Notes: generated from the letters alone by a model not told the origin. Counted from the first letter of the stretch, positions 37,401 to 44,908 are shown. The stretch is 64,000 nucleotides of DNA from Thermococcus sp. Bubb.Bath (GCF_012027595.1 NZ_SNUR01000002.1:1-64000); one strand, 5' to 3'. Numbers and translations are program-made.

Positions 37401-38916
37401 CGTCCAGATCAACGGCGTTCCCCAGAGAATAGCCCTTCGGGAGCTCTATGACCTCTTTGAGGACGAGCGGTATGAAAACATGGTCTACGTGAGAAAGAAG
37501 CCAAAGGTGGATGTTAAGGTCTATTCCTTTAACACAGAGAGCGGAAAGGTGGTCCTTACAGACATCGAGGACGTCATAAAGGCTCCATCAACCGACCACC
37601 TGATAAAGTTCGAGCTTGAGCTGGGTAGGGGCTTTGAAACGACCCCTGATCATCCAGTGCTCGTCTATGAAAATGGCGAGTTCATTGAAAAGAGGGCCTT
37701 TGAAGTCAGGGAAGGCGAGCAAATGGCAGTCATCGAGGGTGACACTTTCGTAGCTTCTCCTGTAGGGCGCATTGAATACATTACTCTAAGAGAGGACTTT
37801 GTGTTCTCTTTAAATGCTAAAAGATATCATAATATTATAATTAATAAAAATATTGTAACACATCAATGCGACGGAGATGAAGACGCCGTAATGCTCCTCC
37901 TCGACGCCCTCCTCAACTTCAGCAAGTACTATCTCCCAGAAAAGCGCGGCGGCAAGATGGACGCTCCGCTGGTCGTTACCACTCGCTTGGATCCAAGGGA
38001 GGTTGACAGCGAGGTCCACAACATGGACGTTGTCCGCTATTATCCCGTTGAGTTCTACAAAGCGACCTACGAGCTCAAATCACCGAAATCGATAAAGTTC
38101 ATCGAGCGCGTCGAGGACAGGCTCGGGAAGCCTGAGATGTATGAGGGGATAAAGTTCACCCACGATACCGACGACATCGGCTTGGGGCCGAAGATGAGCC
38201 TGTACAAACAGCTCGGCGACATGGAGGAGAAGGTCGCCAGACAGCTCGCTCTGGCCGAGCGCATAAGGGCCGTGGACGAGCACCACGTTGCCGAAACTAT
38301 CCTCAACTCTCACATTATCCCCGACCTCCGTGGCAACCTGAGGAGCTTCACGAGGCAGGAGTTCCGGTGCGTGAAGTGCAACACCAAGTACCGCACGCCC
38401 CCGCTCACAGGAAAGTGCCCCAAGTGCGGGGGCAAGATAGTCCTGACCGTCAGCAAGGGCGCCGTTGAGAAGTACATGTCCACCGCCAAGATGCTGGTAT
38501 CGAAGTACAAGGTCAAGGACTACACGAGGCAGAGGATCTGCTTAACCGAAAAGGACATCAAGACGCTCTTTGAGAACGTCTTTCCGGAGAGACAGCGTAC
38601 CCTCATGGGCTTCTCCGCCGACGTCTGCGAGAAGATGGTGAAGGAGAGAACCGGTCACTCCAATGGAAAGAACGGCTACCTCGATGACTTCAACGGCAAA
38701 AACGGGAACAGGAATACGGGAAAATCGGACGCTTCAGCGACCAAAAAGGCTGGTCCAAAGAAAAAGAGCTCTTCCGCTGGAAACTCTGGAGAAACGAAAG
38801 GGGAGAAGACCTCCAATGTTAAGGGTCCTGTGAAGGAGTCCAATAAGAAAGCAGAAGAAAAGCCCAAAAAGAAGAAGGGCAAGGGCATCAGCCTGGACGA
38901 TTTCTTCGGTCCGTGA
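34486..38916 (+). CDS. polC: DNA polymerase D large subunit DP2, intein-containing
   Basis: Catalytic subunit of PolD. The ORF encodes 1476 residues, of which 964-1127 are an intein, leaving a 1312-residue polymerase. The family's YAGPIRSSGGTAQALSVLVG element is near residue 145 and a variable Lys/Glu/Ser-rich insert near 283-310. Clustered zinc fingers (CPNCG, CPVCG, CPKCN, CPKCN) are near 710-765, and the catalytic CDGDEDA motif lies right after the intein. A C-terminal finger (CVKC...CPKC) is near 1295-1320 and a Lys-rich tail ends with the PIP box ISLDDFFGP for the sliding clamp. ATG immediately follows the DP1 stop. Confidence 0.96.
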   Translation: MSGEIYSPEMKAYFESLQREIDMAYEIARKARAQGKDPTLEIEVPQATDMAGRVESLVGPKGVAPRIRALVKEYGKELASLKIVDEIIDGKFGDLGSKEKYAEQSVRTALAILTEGIVSAPLEGIADVKIKRNSWADNSEYLALYYAGPIRSSGGTAQALSVLVGDYVRKKLGLDRFKPSEEHIERMVEEVDLYHRAVSRLQYHPEADEVKLAMRNIPIEITGEETDKVEVSHRNIPGIETNHIRGGAVLVMAEGVLQKAKKLIKYIDKMGIDGWDWIKEFVDAKEKGKSAGEEKKGDSSAEGASENVAEKKEGVEMGFYYSLYEKFRANIAPNKKYTKEIIGGRPLFAEPSTNGGFRLRYGRSRVSGFATWSVNPATMLILDEFIAIGTQMKTERPGKGCITTPVTTVEGPIVRLKNGSVIKVDDYETALKVRNEIDEILYVGDALVNFGDFVENNQTLLPANYVEEWWVQELVGAVRDLYEVELEPFSENPREAVEEAAEYLEVDPDFLWNLLRDPLRVKPNVEITIHLSKVLDIPFHPYYTLYWNTLRPEEVEELQRALLNAQIEWGEFRRNRFARKVVLENDKKIKRYLELLGLPHRLGRAEDRRKVIVVDYPWSAALLVPLGNLEWEFKAKPFYTVIDIINENNRITLRDRGISWIGARMGRPEKAKERKMKPPVQVLFPIGLAGGSSRDIKKAAEEGKVTSVEIAFFKCPNCGHVGPEHLCPVCGARKELLWHCPKCNADYPESRAKEFGFKCPKCNAELSPYARRTIKPSELLHQAMDNVKVYGIDRLKGVMGMTSSHKMAEPLEKGLLRVKNDVYVFKDGTIRFDATDAPITHFKPKEIGTSVEKLKELGYTHDFEGKPLERDDQILELRVQDVILPKAAGEYLLKVARFIDDLLEKFYGLPRFYNAEKMEDLVGHLVIGLAPHTSAGTVGRIIGFSDVLVGYAHPYFHAAKRRNCFPGDTRILVQINGVPQRIALRELYDLFEDERYENMVYVRKKPKVDVKVYSFNTESGKVVLTDIEDVIKAPSTDHLIKFELELGRGFETTPDHPVLVYENGEFIEKRAFEVREGEQMAVIEGDTFVASPVGRIEYITLREDFVFSLNAKRYHNIIINKNIVTHQCDGDEDAVMLLLDALLNFSKYYLPEKRGGKMDAPLVVTTRLDPREVDSEVHNMDVVRYYPVEFYKATYELKSPKSIKFIERVEDRLGKPEMYEGIKFTHDTDDIGLGPKMSLYKQLGDMEEKVARQLALAERIRAVDEHHVAETILNSHIIPDLRGNLRSFTRQEFRCVKCNTKYRTPPLTGKCPKCGGKIVLTVSKGAVEKYMSTAKMLVSKYKVKDYTRQRICLTEKDIKTLFENVFPERQRTLMGFSADVCEKMVKERTGHSNGKNGYLDDFNGKNGNRNTGKSDASATKKAGPKKKSSSAGNSGETKGEKTSNVKGPVKESNKKAEEKPKKKKGKGISLDDFFGP
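37375..37866 (+). mobile_element. DP2 (PolII) mini-intein, 164 residues, ending in Gln
   Basis: A protein-splicing element with no homing endonuclease. The N-terminal block A is CFPGDTRILV (Cys1), block B is FETTPDHPVLVYENG with the usual T-x-x-H, block F is FVFSLNAKRYHNIIINKNIV, and block G is VTHQ followed by Cys+1. The last residue is Gln instead of Asn, as in the P. abyssi PolII intein at the same site. The insertion lies between Asn and CDGDEDA, the polymerase active site. The last 90 bases are far richer in A and T than the rest of DP2. Confidence 0.93.
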
Positions 38917-38991
38917 AATCCCGGGTTAACCTTCTTTCTTTTTGGTTCGAATTCCGTTAAGCATATATACCATGACGTCGTTTTCTCATCG

Positions 38992-39678
38992 ATGCCCGAC
39001 CAGTTTAAGCTCCTCCCCAGCGTCGCCTACCTGCGTGTCCAGAGGCAGGCCTTCATCGGTTATTCCATGCCTTTAGCCGGCTGGATAGGAGAGTATATGA
39101 TAAGCTACCAGCGGCTCCCCCGGCCCAACTTCATCTCCCGCGCCATGGGCAAGCTGGGTTTTCACCTGGCAGGAGAGGAGAGGGACGAGGGCTTCATCAC
39201 CCAGTTCTTCACGCGGGGGAGCACATCGATAAGCGCCAGCTGGGACGTTGAGAGGGAGAACCTCTTTCTCCAGCTCATTCCTCTCCGCTCGAAGCTCTCT
39301 AGGGGGCTAACGGTCAGGGCGGAGCACATCGAGTTCTACGACCAGTACGTCGTCTCGGTTGAACCTACCGGGAAGCTCCCGCCAGGGGTTAGGGGAATCG
39401 GAATAAACGCCCTCGTCCTTGAGGACTTCTATCCAGTTGAGACCCCCTACTGGGGCATGCTCCACGAGGACTGGGAGAGCGAGCTCAATCTGGTTGTAAT
39501 GCGCGATGAAATCTACGACAAACTCCGCCGCGAGGAGTACCGCTGTCCGGTCTGCTTCTCGCCCCTTCAAGGGGAGAACGGCGTTTTGAAGTGCCCCAAG
39601 TGCGGCTTCACCTACGCACCGGAGAGCGACTTCGAGAGGGTCATGGATGAGTTTACTGTGGAGGAGTTTGCGTTTTGA
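38992..39678 (+). CDS. Conserved hypothetical protein with C-terminal zinc ribbon
   Basis: A 228-residue soluble protein. The N-terminal 170 residues have no recognised family; the C-terminus has CPVC near 190 and CPKC near 205, a rubredoxin-like or zinc-ribbon knuckle pair, followed by an acidic tail. The TATA-like CATATATACC at about 38961 lies about 27 bases before the ATG, predicting a leaderless message separate from the replication operon. Confidence 0.7.
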   Translation: MPDQFKLLPSVAYLRVQRQAFIGYSMPLAGWIGEYMISYQRLPRPNFISRAMGKLGFHLAGEERDEGFITQFFTRGSTSISASWDVERENLFLQLIPLRSKLSRGLTVRAEHIEFYDQYVVSVEPTGKLPPGVRGIGINALVLEDFYPVETPYWGMLHEDWESELNLVVMRDEIYDKLRREEYRCPVCFSPLQGENGVLKCPKCGFTYAPESDFERVMDEFTVEEFAF

Positions 39679-39746
39679 ATGTTTCCCTTATTGATGGTCG
39701 AGAAAGGATTAAATAATTTCAAGGGATCATGATAAGGGTGATCAAA

Positions 39747-40703
39747 GTGCCAGATTACTTTTTGGTGTCCCTTTCAAATCGGGAGAACCTAGAACTCTGC
39801 ATGAGATACAATCTCGCGGGTTTTACAAACAGTATAAATGGTCTCTGGACGTTTTCTGACATAAACGTGGGTGACTACGTTTCGTTTCTCTACGGGGCAA
39901 GAGTCAGAAACTTGTACCGGGTCGTCAAGAAGGTAGCCTACAAAAACGCAGAGAATCTTCCCCCCTGGTCACCGATAACGTTTAGGTCGCAAAAGACGTA
40001 TTATTTCCCATTTAGGCTGTTTTTGAAGCAAGAACGGGAATTTAACGAACCTATGGTTCGTCAGGAGTTCTCTTACGTCGCCGAGAATCTACTTTTAAGG
40101 GGAGGATATAGGAAAACTCACTTCCAGGCTGATACAATTACATTTTACAAGGTTTCTGAGATGGGAAGTCCCTTTGCCGGAGAGCCAGAGTACCTTGAGC
40201 TGAACGCGGAAACGTTTGAGCCAAAGATTGTGTTCGACAAGATGAATCAGGAAATTCCCGAAAAGTTCTATTTCAAGGAACTTATCCTCCAGTCACTTGT
40301 GAGAAAGAAACTCGGGGCTACTGTTCTTCGTGATGTTCTAGAAATATTTGAGATGGATAATTCTCCAGAGGAGTTTGAGGCGCTTGGTGAAAAAGCCCTC
40401 TCAGAGGGTTATGTGGACATTTTCATAAAGCTGAAGCATCCCTCCGCCACCAATAGGTACATTCTTGCAGAAGTTAAGACTGGAAAAGCCCAGAGAAAAG
40501 ACGTGGAACAACTAAGGAATTATCTAAGCGAGTATGGGGATGAAGCGACCGGCGGCCTGTTGATAGCCAAAGAGTTCTCGAGATTTGCCTTTGAAGACGA
40601 TAGGATAATTCCCGTTAGATATTATTTTGAGGGCTTAGATCCTTCTGGAGAATACAGTTATGATGACCTTTTGAATATGCTGAAGCTGGAGGTGGTGAGA
40701 TGA
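39747..40703 (+). CDS. EVE/YTH-like domain fused to a NucS-like PD-(D/E)XK nuclease
   Basis: About 318 residues. The N-terminal 130 look like an EVE/PUA-type base-reading domain: [16 protein letters not shown], then [19 protein letters not shown] and a YRVVKKVAY strand. Such domains bind modified bases, including N6-methyladenine in a Thermococcus McrB. The C-terminal third matches the NucS catalytic core in this same window: VDIFIK, then [23 protein letters not shown], with Asp, Glu-x-Lys and Gln conserved. This suggests a modification-dependent restriction nuclease. GTG at 39747 is chosen because GGGTGATC precedes it; an ATG at 39729 is in frame. AT-rich, unlike its neighbours. Confidence 0.65.
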   Translation: MPDYFLVSLSNRENLELCMRYNLAGFTNSINGLWTFSDINVGDYVSFLYGARVRNLYRVVKKVAYKNAENLPPWSPITFRSQKTYYFPFRLFLKQEREFNEPMVRQEFSYVAENLLLRGGYRKTHFQADTITFYKVSEMGSPFAGEPEYLELNAETFEPKIVFDKMNQEIPEKFYFKELILQSLVRKKLGATVLRDVLEIFEMDNSPEEFEALGEKALSEGYVDIFIKLKHPSATNRYILAEVKTGKAQRKDVEQLRNYLSEYGDEATGGLLIAKEFSRFAFEDDRIIPVRYYFEGLDPSGEYSYDDLLNMLKLEVVR

Positions 40704-40954
40704 AAAAGCGATTATTCATGTTTGTGACCTCAGATGGCCTTACATATTCTTCAGCTGATGAGATAGGCCCTGATACAGACAATTTTCAGGTTTTGGGTTT
40801 TGGAGACGGGATTGATGAGGGGGGAGCATTTAGAGACTTTATCAAAAACAACAAGCGGGTACTGGATACACATTTTAGAGAAGTCACCAGCGTTGAGGTA
40901 AAGCATAGAATATACGAGGGCAAACTGTTCTATATCAAAAGCATCAAAAGCTGA
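40700..40954 (+). CDS. Small partner protein of the EVE-nuclease
   Basis: An 84-residue soluble protein whose ATG overlaps the nuclease stop (ATGA) and has GAGGTGGTGAG in front, so the two are translated together. No family recognised; it opens [20 protein letters not shown] and ends basic. Possible accessory or inhibitor of the nuclease, by position only. Confidence 0.6.
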   Translation: MKKRLFMFVTSDGLTYSSADEIGPDTDNFQVLGFGDGIDEGGAFRDFIKNNKRVLDTHFREVTSVEVKHRIYEGKLFYIKSIKS

Positions 40955-41407
40955 GGGCAGTTACAAACCTTAGTCCCCTACCAAAAGACACTCTCTAGTA
41001 CCTTCCCAAACCTCAAAGGTTGAATTTAGCGACAATCACACTCTAGGAGTGAGCTTCTAAAAGGAGCTACGCTCTTTGATGAAACTTTTCATAGGCAAGT
41101 TTCTGGGGGTGTGGGGGCGTTAGCCCCCCGGCAACCTTTGCCTGCGCAAAGCTTAACCAAAAAGTAATTACTCTTGAGAATGAGCCGAAGAGAGTTCGTA
41201 CGTGCTGTTTACTAAGTCAATTTTTAGGGCTTTTCAAGTCAAAAGTGGCATTTTAACAGATGGGTTTACTCTCTCCTGCGCCCTTCGGGCGCTGTTAAAA
41301 GTAAACCCCATCTTGAAAAGCCTGCTCGCGAAGGAAAGCCTCAAGAATTACTGCACTAGAAAAGCACGTACGACCTTTGATGAAACTTTGCCAGGCAAAG
41401 TTTCTTA
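40955..41407. repeat. Hairpin-rich repeat block next to tRNA-His
   Basis: A gene-free 450-base stretch made of interlocking repeats. A unit beginning CTTTGATGAAACTT and closing with AAGTTTC occurs at 41074-41103 and 41375-41404, at the two sides of the block. GTTCGTACGTGCT (about 41194-41206) is the inverse of AGCACGTACGAC (about 41362-41373). GGGCTTTTCAAG (about 41227-41238) is the inverse of CTTGAAAAGCC. TTTTAACAG and GATGGGTTTACT (about 41251-41270) are the inverses of CTGTTAAAA and AGTAAACCCCATC (about 41291-41311). Several GC hairpins (for example 41112-41127) add to this. Best read as a non-coding mobile or structured element. Confidence 0.7.
41382..41404. repeat. Perfect 11-base inverted repeat at the tRNA-His 3' side
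   Basis: GAAACTTTGCC and GGCAAAGTTTC around a single central A. It lies three bases beyond the encoded CCA of tRNA-His, so it could also act in 3' processing or termination of the tRNA transcript. Confidence 0.7.
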
Positions 41408-41485
41408 TGGGGCCGGGGCCGGGATTTGAACCCGGGCTAGGGGATCCACAGTCCCCTGTGCTGACCAGGCTACACCACCCCGGCC
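41408..41485 (-). tRNA. tRNA-His (anticodon GUG)
   Basis: Full cloverleaf on the minus strand: acceptor GCCGGGG/CCCCGGC, D arm, anticodon stem GGGGA/TCCCC with loop CTGTGGA, T arm CCGGG/CCCGG with TTCAAAT. The extra 5' G (position -1, base 41485) opposite C73 is the histidine identity element. CCA is encoded at 41408-41410. Anticodon at 41447-41449. No intron. Confidence 0.97.
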
Positions 41486-41623
41486 ATCGCTAAAACCTTT
41501 TGGGTTAGCTTTATAAAGTTTTCGACACAACGGGCTAAAAGAGAGAGGAAATGCCTTTTACTTACCACAACCCGGCTCTGGGGGCAATTTCAAAGCAATT
41601 GAAAACCGTCCGGAGGTTTCGAG

Positions 41624-42250
41624 ATGAAAGCCAAGCGCGAGGCGTTGGTAAGTCTCTTCACGGCAATGAGGGAGGGAAAAGTTGACGGGGACATAATAGA
41701 GCTCCTCCTGCTAATCAACTCAATCAAGGGTATCTACACTACCTCCTCCTGCTCTGGGAGGATAGGCATCATCGAGGAGCCAGCCCTCGGCGCAAAGCCC
41801 CTCTCCCGGTGGCTGATAAAGGTTCACAGGCTCATCGAGTTCGAAGAGGCCAGGGAAGCCCTGCAAAACGCTAAAGAGGGCCTCATCTTCCTCAAGAGCC
41901 AGCCGCCGATCTTTCACATCGTCGCTGAAGACCTCGAAAGGGCCAAAAAGCTCCACGAACTTGGTCTCTCCTCTGGTTTTAAGTACACGACATTCAAAGT
42001 CATCTCAAAGCGCTACCTCGTCGAGATAAACGGCACTGAGTATCTCACGGCCCCATTGGGGAAGGACGGAAAAATCCTTGTGGATGATGAATACCTCCGT
42101 TTCGCGGTTGAGCTGGGCAACGACATGCTGAAAAGGAGCAAGGGAAGGCTCCCGCGCCTGGAAAGGAACTTTGAGAAGCTCAGGGAAGAGCTTGGCGAGG
42201 ATGAGCTGTTCTACGAGCTTGCAGGTGACTACGGTGTTAAAATAAGGTGA
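41624..42250 (+). CDS. taw3: Taw3 (TYW3 family), copy 2
   Basis: A 208-residue paralogue of the protein at 4282-4878. TTSSCSGRI is near residues 42-50, followed by LGLSSGFKYTTFKVISKRYLVE, given here by its core SSGFKYTTFKV. It methylates the wybutosine precursor of tRNA-Phe, or has diverged toward another substrate. Compared with copy 1 the N-terminal region is shorter and the C-terminal helix longer. GGAGGTTTCGAG precedes the ATG. The DUF3800 gene starts 4 bases after its stop. Confidence 0.87.
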   Translation: MKAKREALVSLFTAMREGKVDGDIIELLLLINSIKGIYTTSSCSGRIGIIEEPALGAKPLSRWLIKVHRLIEFEEAREALQNAKEGLIFLKSQPPIFHIVAEDLERAKKLHELGLSSGFKYTTFKVISKRYLVEINGTEYLTAPLGKDGKILVDDEYLRFAVELGNDMLKRSKGRLPRLERNFEKLREELGEDELFYELAGDYGVKIR

Positions 42251-42254
42251 TTCA

Positions 42255-42848
42255 ATGCTGTTTGTTGATGAGAGTGGTGATCTCGGTGGCTCTCGGAGCA
42301 GAGGGAGGTATTTTGTGCTGGCTGGAGTACTGTGTGAAGAGAAAGATATAGCCCCTGCCATACAGTCCATTATCCGGGAAAGGAACGTGCCTGAGTTAAA
42401 ATTTAGCAGGTTTCCATACTCCGGTGAGCTGAAAGTGCTTCGCCGGCTCTCGTCCCTTGATTTTGAGGTTGTCTACGTTGTTCTCTCGAAAAACAGCGAT
42501 GCACTCAGGGCTTGGCTTGACAGGTCGGGAGGAAACAAGAGCATCGCGGCGAGAGTCCTGTACTCAGAACTGTTCAGGATAACGGGTTTTTCAGAGGCCA
42601 TTGTGGACAGGAGCCACTATTCGGGGGATATCTCAAGGTGTCTTTCCAGATTTGGTGTTGAAATTTCCGCTGAGGACTCTTATCTCCGGCCGGGCCTTCA
42701 GCTCGCCGACGCCATCGCGAACGTCGGTTATCTTCACTATCAGCACAAAAACGAGGAGCTGTTTGAGGTCATCCGGGACAAAATCCTGGCAGAGAGGTTT
42801 GTAACCGAAAAAGAGATTCTGAGAAGGAAGCTTAAGTCGGGTGGCTAG
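42255..42848 (+). CDS. DUF3800-family protein (RNase H-like)
   Basis: A 197-residue protein with the two signatures of DUF3800: an N-terminal MLFVDESGDLGG with the Asp-Glu-Ser-Gly-Asp cluster, and a C-terminal LQLADAIANVGYLHYQ with a conserved Asp. The family has a predicted RNase H fold and is common beside mobile elements and defence genes. The GGTGATTCA site overlaps the end of taw3, so it is cotranscribed with it. Confidence 0.8.
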   Translation: MLFVDESGDLGGSRSRGRYFVLAGVLCEEKDIAPAIQSIIRERNVPELKFSRFPYSGELKVLRRLSSLDFEVVYVVLSKNSDALRAWLDRSGGNKSIAARVLYSELFRITGFSEAIVDRSHYSGDISRCLSRFGVEISAEDSYLRPGLQLADAIANVGYLHYQHKNEELFEVIRDKILAERFVTEKEILRRKLKSGG

Positions 42849-42917
42849 TCCCCCAGGGGCGACCCCCGCCCTAATTCTCTATTCTTTGGTTTAACTTGAG
42901 CGTTTATTAACCTTTCC

Positions 42918-43667
42918 CTAACGCATCTCGTTCCATTCCCTATTTCCGTACTTCTCATCCACCAGCTTTTCAGCGAGTTCGAGCTCATAATCCGTCAGCT
43001 CGCCCTCTTTCAGCCCAAAGGCGTTCTCAAAGCTCCCCTTCAGAAGCTCGTAGGCCTCTCCGCGGGTTAGCTTTATCCCCTCGCGTTCCAGGGTTGTAAC
43101 CCTCTCCCAGATGCTTGAAACGCCCTTGTCCTTCAGCTTCTCCTTCGAGACGCGGAGAACCCTTCCGAGAACCTCAACCCTCGTCGCGTACATAAAGGTG
43201 CCGTGCTGGAGGATTACCCCCTTCCTCCTCGTCTGCGCAGAGCCGCTTATCTTCTTCCCGTTGGCAACGATGTCGTTTAAACCGGAGAACCCCGCGTCGA
43301 GGCCGAGCTCCTCAAGTGCATCCACAAGGGGGCCGGCAAGGTAGCGGTAGCTCTCCTCCACGTTCCTCAAGGCGGGGTGGAGGTCTTCACCCACAACGAC
43401 GGAATAGGTTATCTCTCCGAACTCGTCGTGGAAGACGCTCCCGCCGCCGGTTATTCTCCTGATGACCGGAATTCCGAGCCTCCTTGCCTCGTCGAGGTTG
43501 ACGTCGTGAACGACGCTCTGGAACCTGCCGATTGTTACGGAACTGGGGGAGAAAGCGTACAGTCTTACCGTATCGGGGACTTTTCCCTCAATCCTCGCCC
43601 TCATTGTAGCCTCGTCTATTGCCATCTGGACCTCTGGCCTCGCGACTATGAGCGGAATGAAGCGCAT
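42918..43667 (-). CDS. lplA: Lipoate-protein ligase A catalytic domain
   Basis: A 249-residue lipoate/biotin ligase-family enzyme that activates and transfers lipoate. Motifs RRITGGGSVFHDEFGE near residues 70-85 and KKISGSAQ with the catalytic Lys near 138-145. No separate C-terminal accessory domain is present, as in archaeal two-part ligases where a small LplB protein is needed. The ATG at 43667 has GGTGGT 7 bases upstream; the longer frame to 43730 runs into the sRNA gene. Confidence 0.88.
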   Translation of the reverse strand: MRFIPLIVARPEVQMAIDEATMRARIEGKVPDTVRLYAFSPSSVTIGRFQSVVHDVNLDEARRLGIPVIRRITGGGSVFHDEFGEITYSVVVGEDLHPALRNVEESYRYLAGPLVDALEELGLDAGFSGLNDIVANGKKISGSAQTRRKGVILQHGTFMYATRVEVLGRVLRVSKEKLKDKGVSSIWERVTTLEREGIKLTRGEAYELLKGSFENAFGLKEGELTDYELELAEKLVDEKYGNREWNEMR

Positions 43668-43683
43668 CACCTTGACCACCACC

Positions 43684-43692
43684 GTTAAAAAC
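43684..43692 (+). promoter_or_regulatory. TATA box for the box C/D sRNA
   Basis: GTTAAAAAC centred 23-24 bases before the first base of the sRNA stem. Confidence 0.45.
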
Positions 43693-43710
43693 TCTGGAGG
43701 GCTTTTAAGT

Positions 43711-43776
43711 CCAGCGATGATGACGCCCAAGCCCTCCTGCGGGGGTGATGAAGGCGGTCACCACTGAGCGCGCTGG
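43711..43776 (+). ncRNA. Box C/D guide sRNA
   Basis: C box ATGATGA (43717-43723), a 12-13-base guide, a weak D' box CTGC (43737-43740), C' box GTGATGA (43745-43751), a 12-base guide AGGCGGTCACCA and D box CTGA (43764-43767). Flanks CCAGCG and CGCTGG can pair as a terminal stem. A TATA box lies upstream and a T-rich tract follows. Such RNAs guide 2'-O-methylation of rRNA or tRNA. By the D+5 rule the target base pairs with the fifth guide base upstream of each D box; the targets were not identified here. Confidence 0.78.
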
Positions 43777-43778
43777 TT

Positions 43779-43795
43779 CCTTTTGTTTTTTCTAA
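43779..43795 (+). terminator. Oligo-T terminator of the sRNA
   Basis: CCTTTTGTTTTTTCT follows the sRNA stem directly. Confidence 0.5.
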
Positions 43796-43913
43796 AGGCT
43801 CTCTTGGCCACTTTTTTGCCCTGAGAATCCTTTATTCTGCTGTTGCAGGGTGACGTTGTGAAAAATATCCTTCAGAAAAATCAGAGAAAATTTAGGGAAT
43901 TAGGGAGATTAGG

Positions 43914-44384
43914 TTAGAGGTGCTCCCGTATCCACAGCGGAATTAGGCCTATCCTTGGAAACACCATAACCGCCTTCGCGTCGACCGCGTATGCCGGCAC
44001 GCAGGGGACGCCGCCGTAGGGAGTTGGGTAGAGGCGGTACTCGCCCCAGTCGGGTATGGGGTTGTTGTCCCCCCATGTTACGAAGCACTTCTCCGTTTTT
44101 CCGCCCAGCTCGACGGTCTTCACTCCCCTGACGCGGTGGATTATTGGGTACGCGTACATCGGAGCGTTGTAGACTATCACGTCCCCGGTATGGATATCGT
44201 TGGGATTAACCCCCTTGAGCAGCACGACGTCCCCCCTGTAGAATACGGGCTCCATGGATCCGCTTATGACTATAACGAGCGGGGAATTTGTGGCCATCGC
44301 GAACTTCAGGCCGTAGTTTATCCCCACGACCACGAGCAGGGATATCAGTATCCAGGCCGCCTCTTTTTTCCATTCCTCTCCCAT
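43914..44384 (-). CDS. Archaeal signal peptidase I (Sec11-like)
   Basis: A 156-residue membrane serine protease that removes signal peptides. One N-terminal transmembrane helix (residues 10-29) is followed by the catalytic Ser in VISGSMEPVFYRGD near 41, a catalytic His in PIIHRVRG near 84 (archaeal and ER enzymes use His rather than Lys), and the Asp region WGDNNPIPD near 106. ATG at 44384 follows GGAGG. It overlaps the end of the DUF531 gene upstream, so the two are cotranscribed. Confidence 0.9.
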   Translation of the reverse strand: MGEEWKKEAAWILISLLVVVGINYGLKFAMATNSPLVIVISGSMEPVFYRGDVVLLKGVNPNDIHTGDVIVYNAPMYAYPIIHRVRGVKTVELGGKTEKCFVTWGDNNPIPDWGEYRLYPTPYGGVPCVPAYAVDAKAVMVFPRIGLIPLWIREHL

Positions 44385-44908
44385 TTTAGGGCCTCCATCA
44401 GGGTCGCTATCCTTGTTGGAATGGCACCTATCGCGGTGCACGTTTCCAGACTAACCTTCTTTCCGGTTATGTCAAGGTGGTACCGCGCAATCTTAAAGCT
44501 TTCCCCCGGGAGTCCGTGCCTCCCCAGGCCCACCAGCAGCATGAAGCTCTCCCCGCTGAGGGCCCTTTCGGCGAGCTCCAGGGATGGTATCTCTTTCTCT
44601 TCCTCCGGTTTTCTCGTGGTCGCCACGACGTTCCCGAACTGGGCTGGAAACCCTTTCCTCGGGAAGTCCAGGAGATGGAACCTGTTCCTCTCCGCGAGCT
44701 CTATGAGGTAATTCCCGCCCTCCCCTATCGTCGTGTGGCTGCTTATCTCCTCCGCGACGTCGATGGGCCCGCCGCTGAGGGGAAAGCCGATGAGGGCCAA
44801 ATGAAAGCCGTAGGCGTAGGTTATGGGTCCGGCCCTGGCGATTGCCCTCAGGTGTGCCTCGTGGAGCCTCCTGGTGTCGTAGGTATTGTAAAGGGCCAGC
44901 GTGAGCAA
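44345..44908 (-). CDS. DUF531-family protein
   Basis: A 187-residue soluble protein conserved in euryarchaea. It opens TLALYNTYDTRRLHEAHLRA and contains PLSGGPIDVAEEI and LLVGLGRHGLPGE, the last resembling the deep-knot glycine loop of SPOUT-type RNA methyltransferases. TTG at 44908 is chosen because GGTGGTATCA precedes it; the ORF open further upstream has no ribosome site and crosses the divergent promoter. Function not established. Confidence 0.8.
   Translation of the reverse strand: MLTLALYNTYDTRRLHEAHLRAIARAGPITYAYGFHLALIGFPLSGGPIDVAEEISSHTTIGEGGNYLIELAERNRFHLLDFPRKGFPAQFGNVVATTRKPEEEKEIPSLELAERALSGESFMLLVGLGRHGLPGESFKIARYHLDITGKKVSLETCTAIGAIPTRIATLMEALKWERNGKKRRPGY

Noticed and set aside
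38940-38960. tRNA T-arm-like GGTTCGAATTCC after DP2
   Set aside because: No acceptor, D or anticodon stems can be built around it.
41202-41429. A 75-codon ORF in the repeat block
   Set aside because: It runs through the hairpin repeats and into the tRNA-His gene, has no ribosome site, and its sequence is explained by the inverted repeats.
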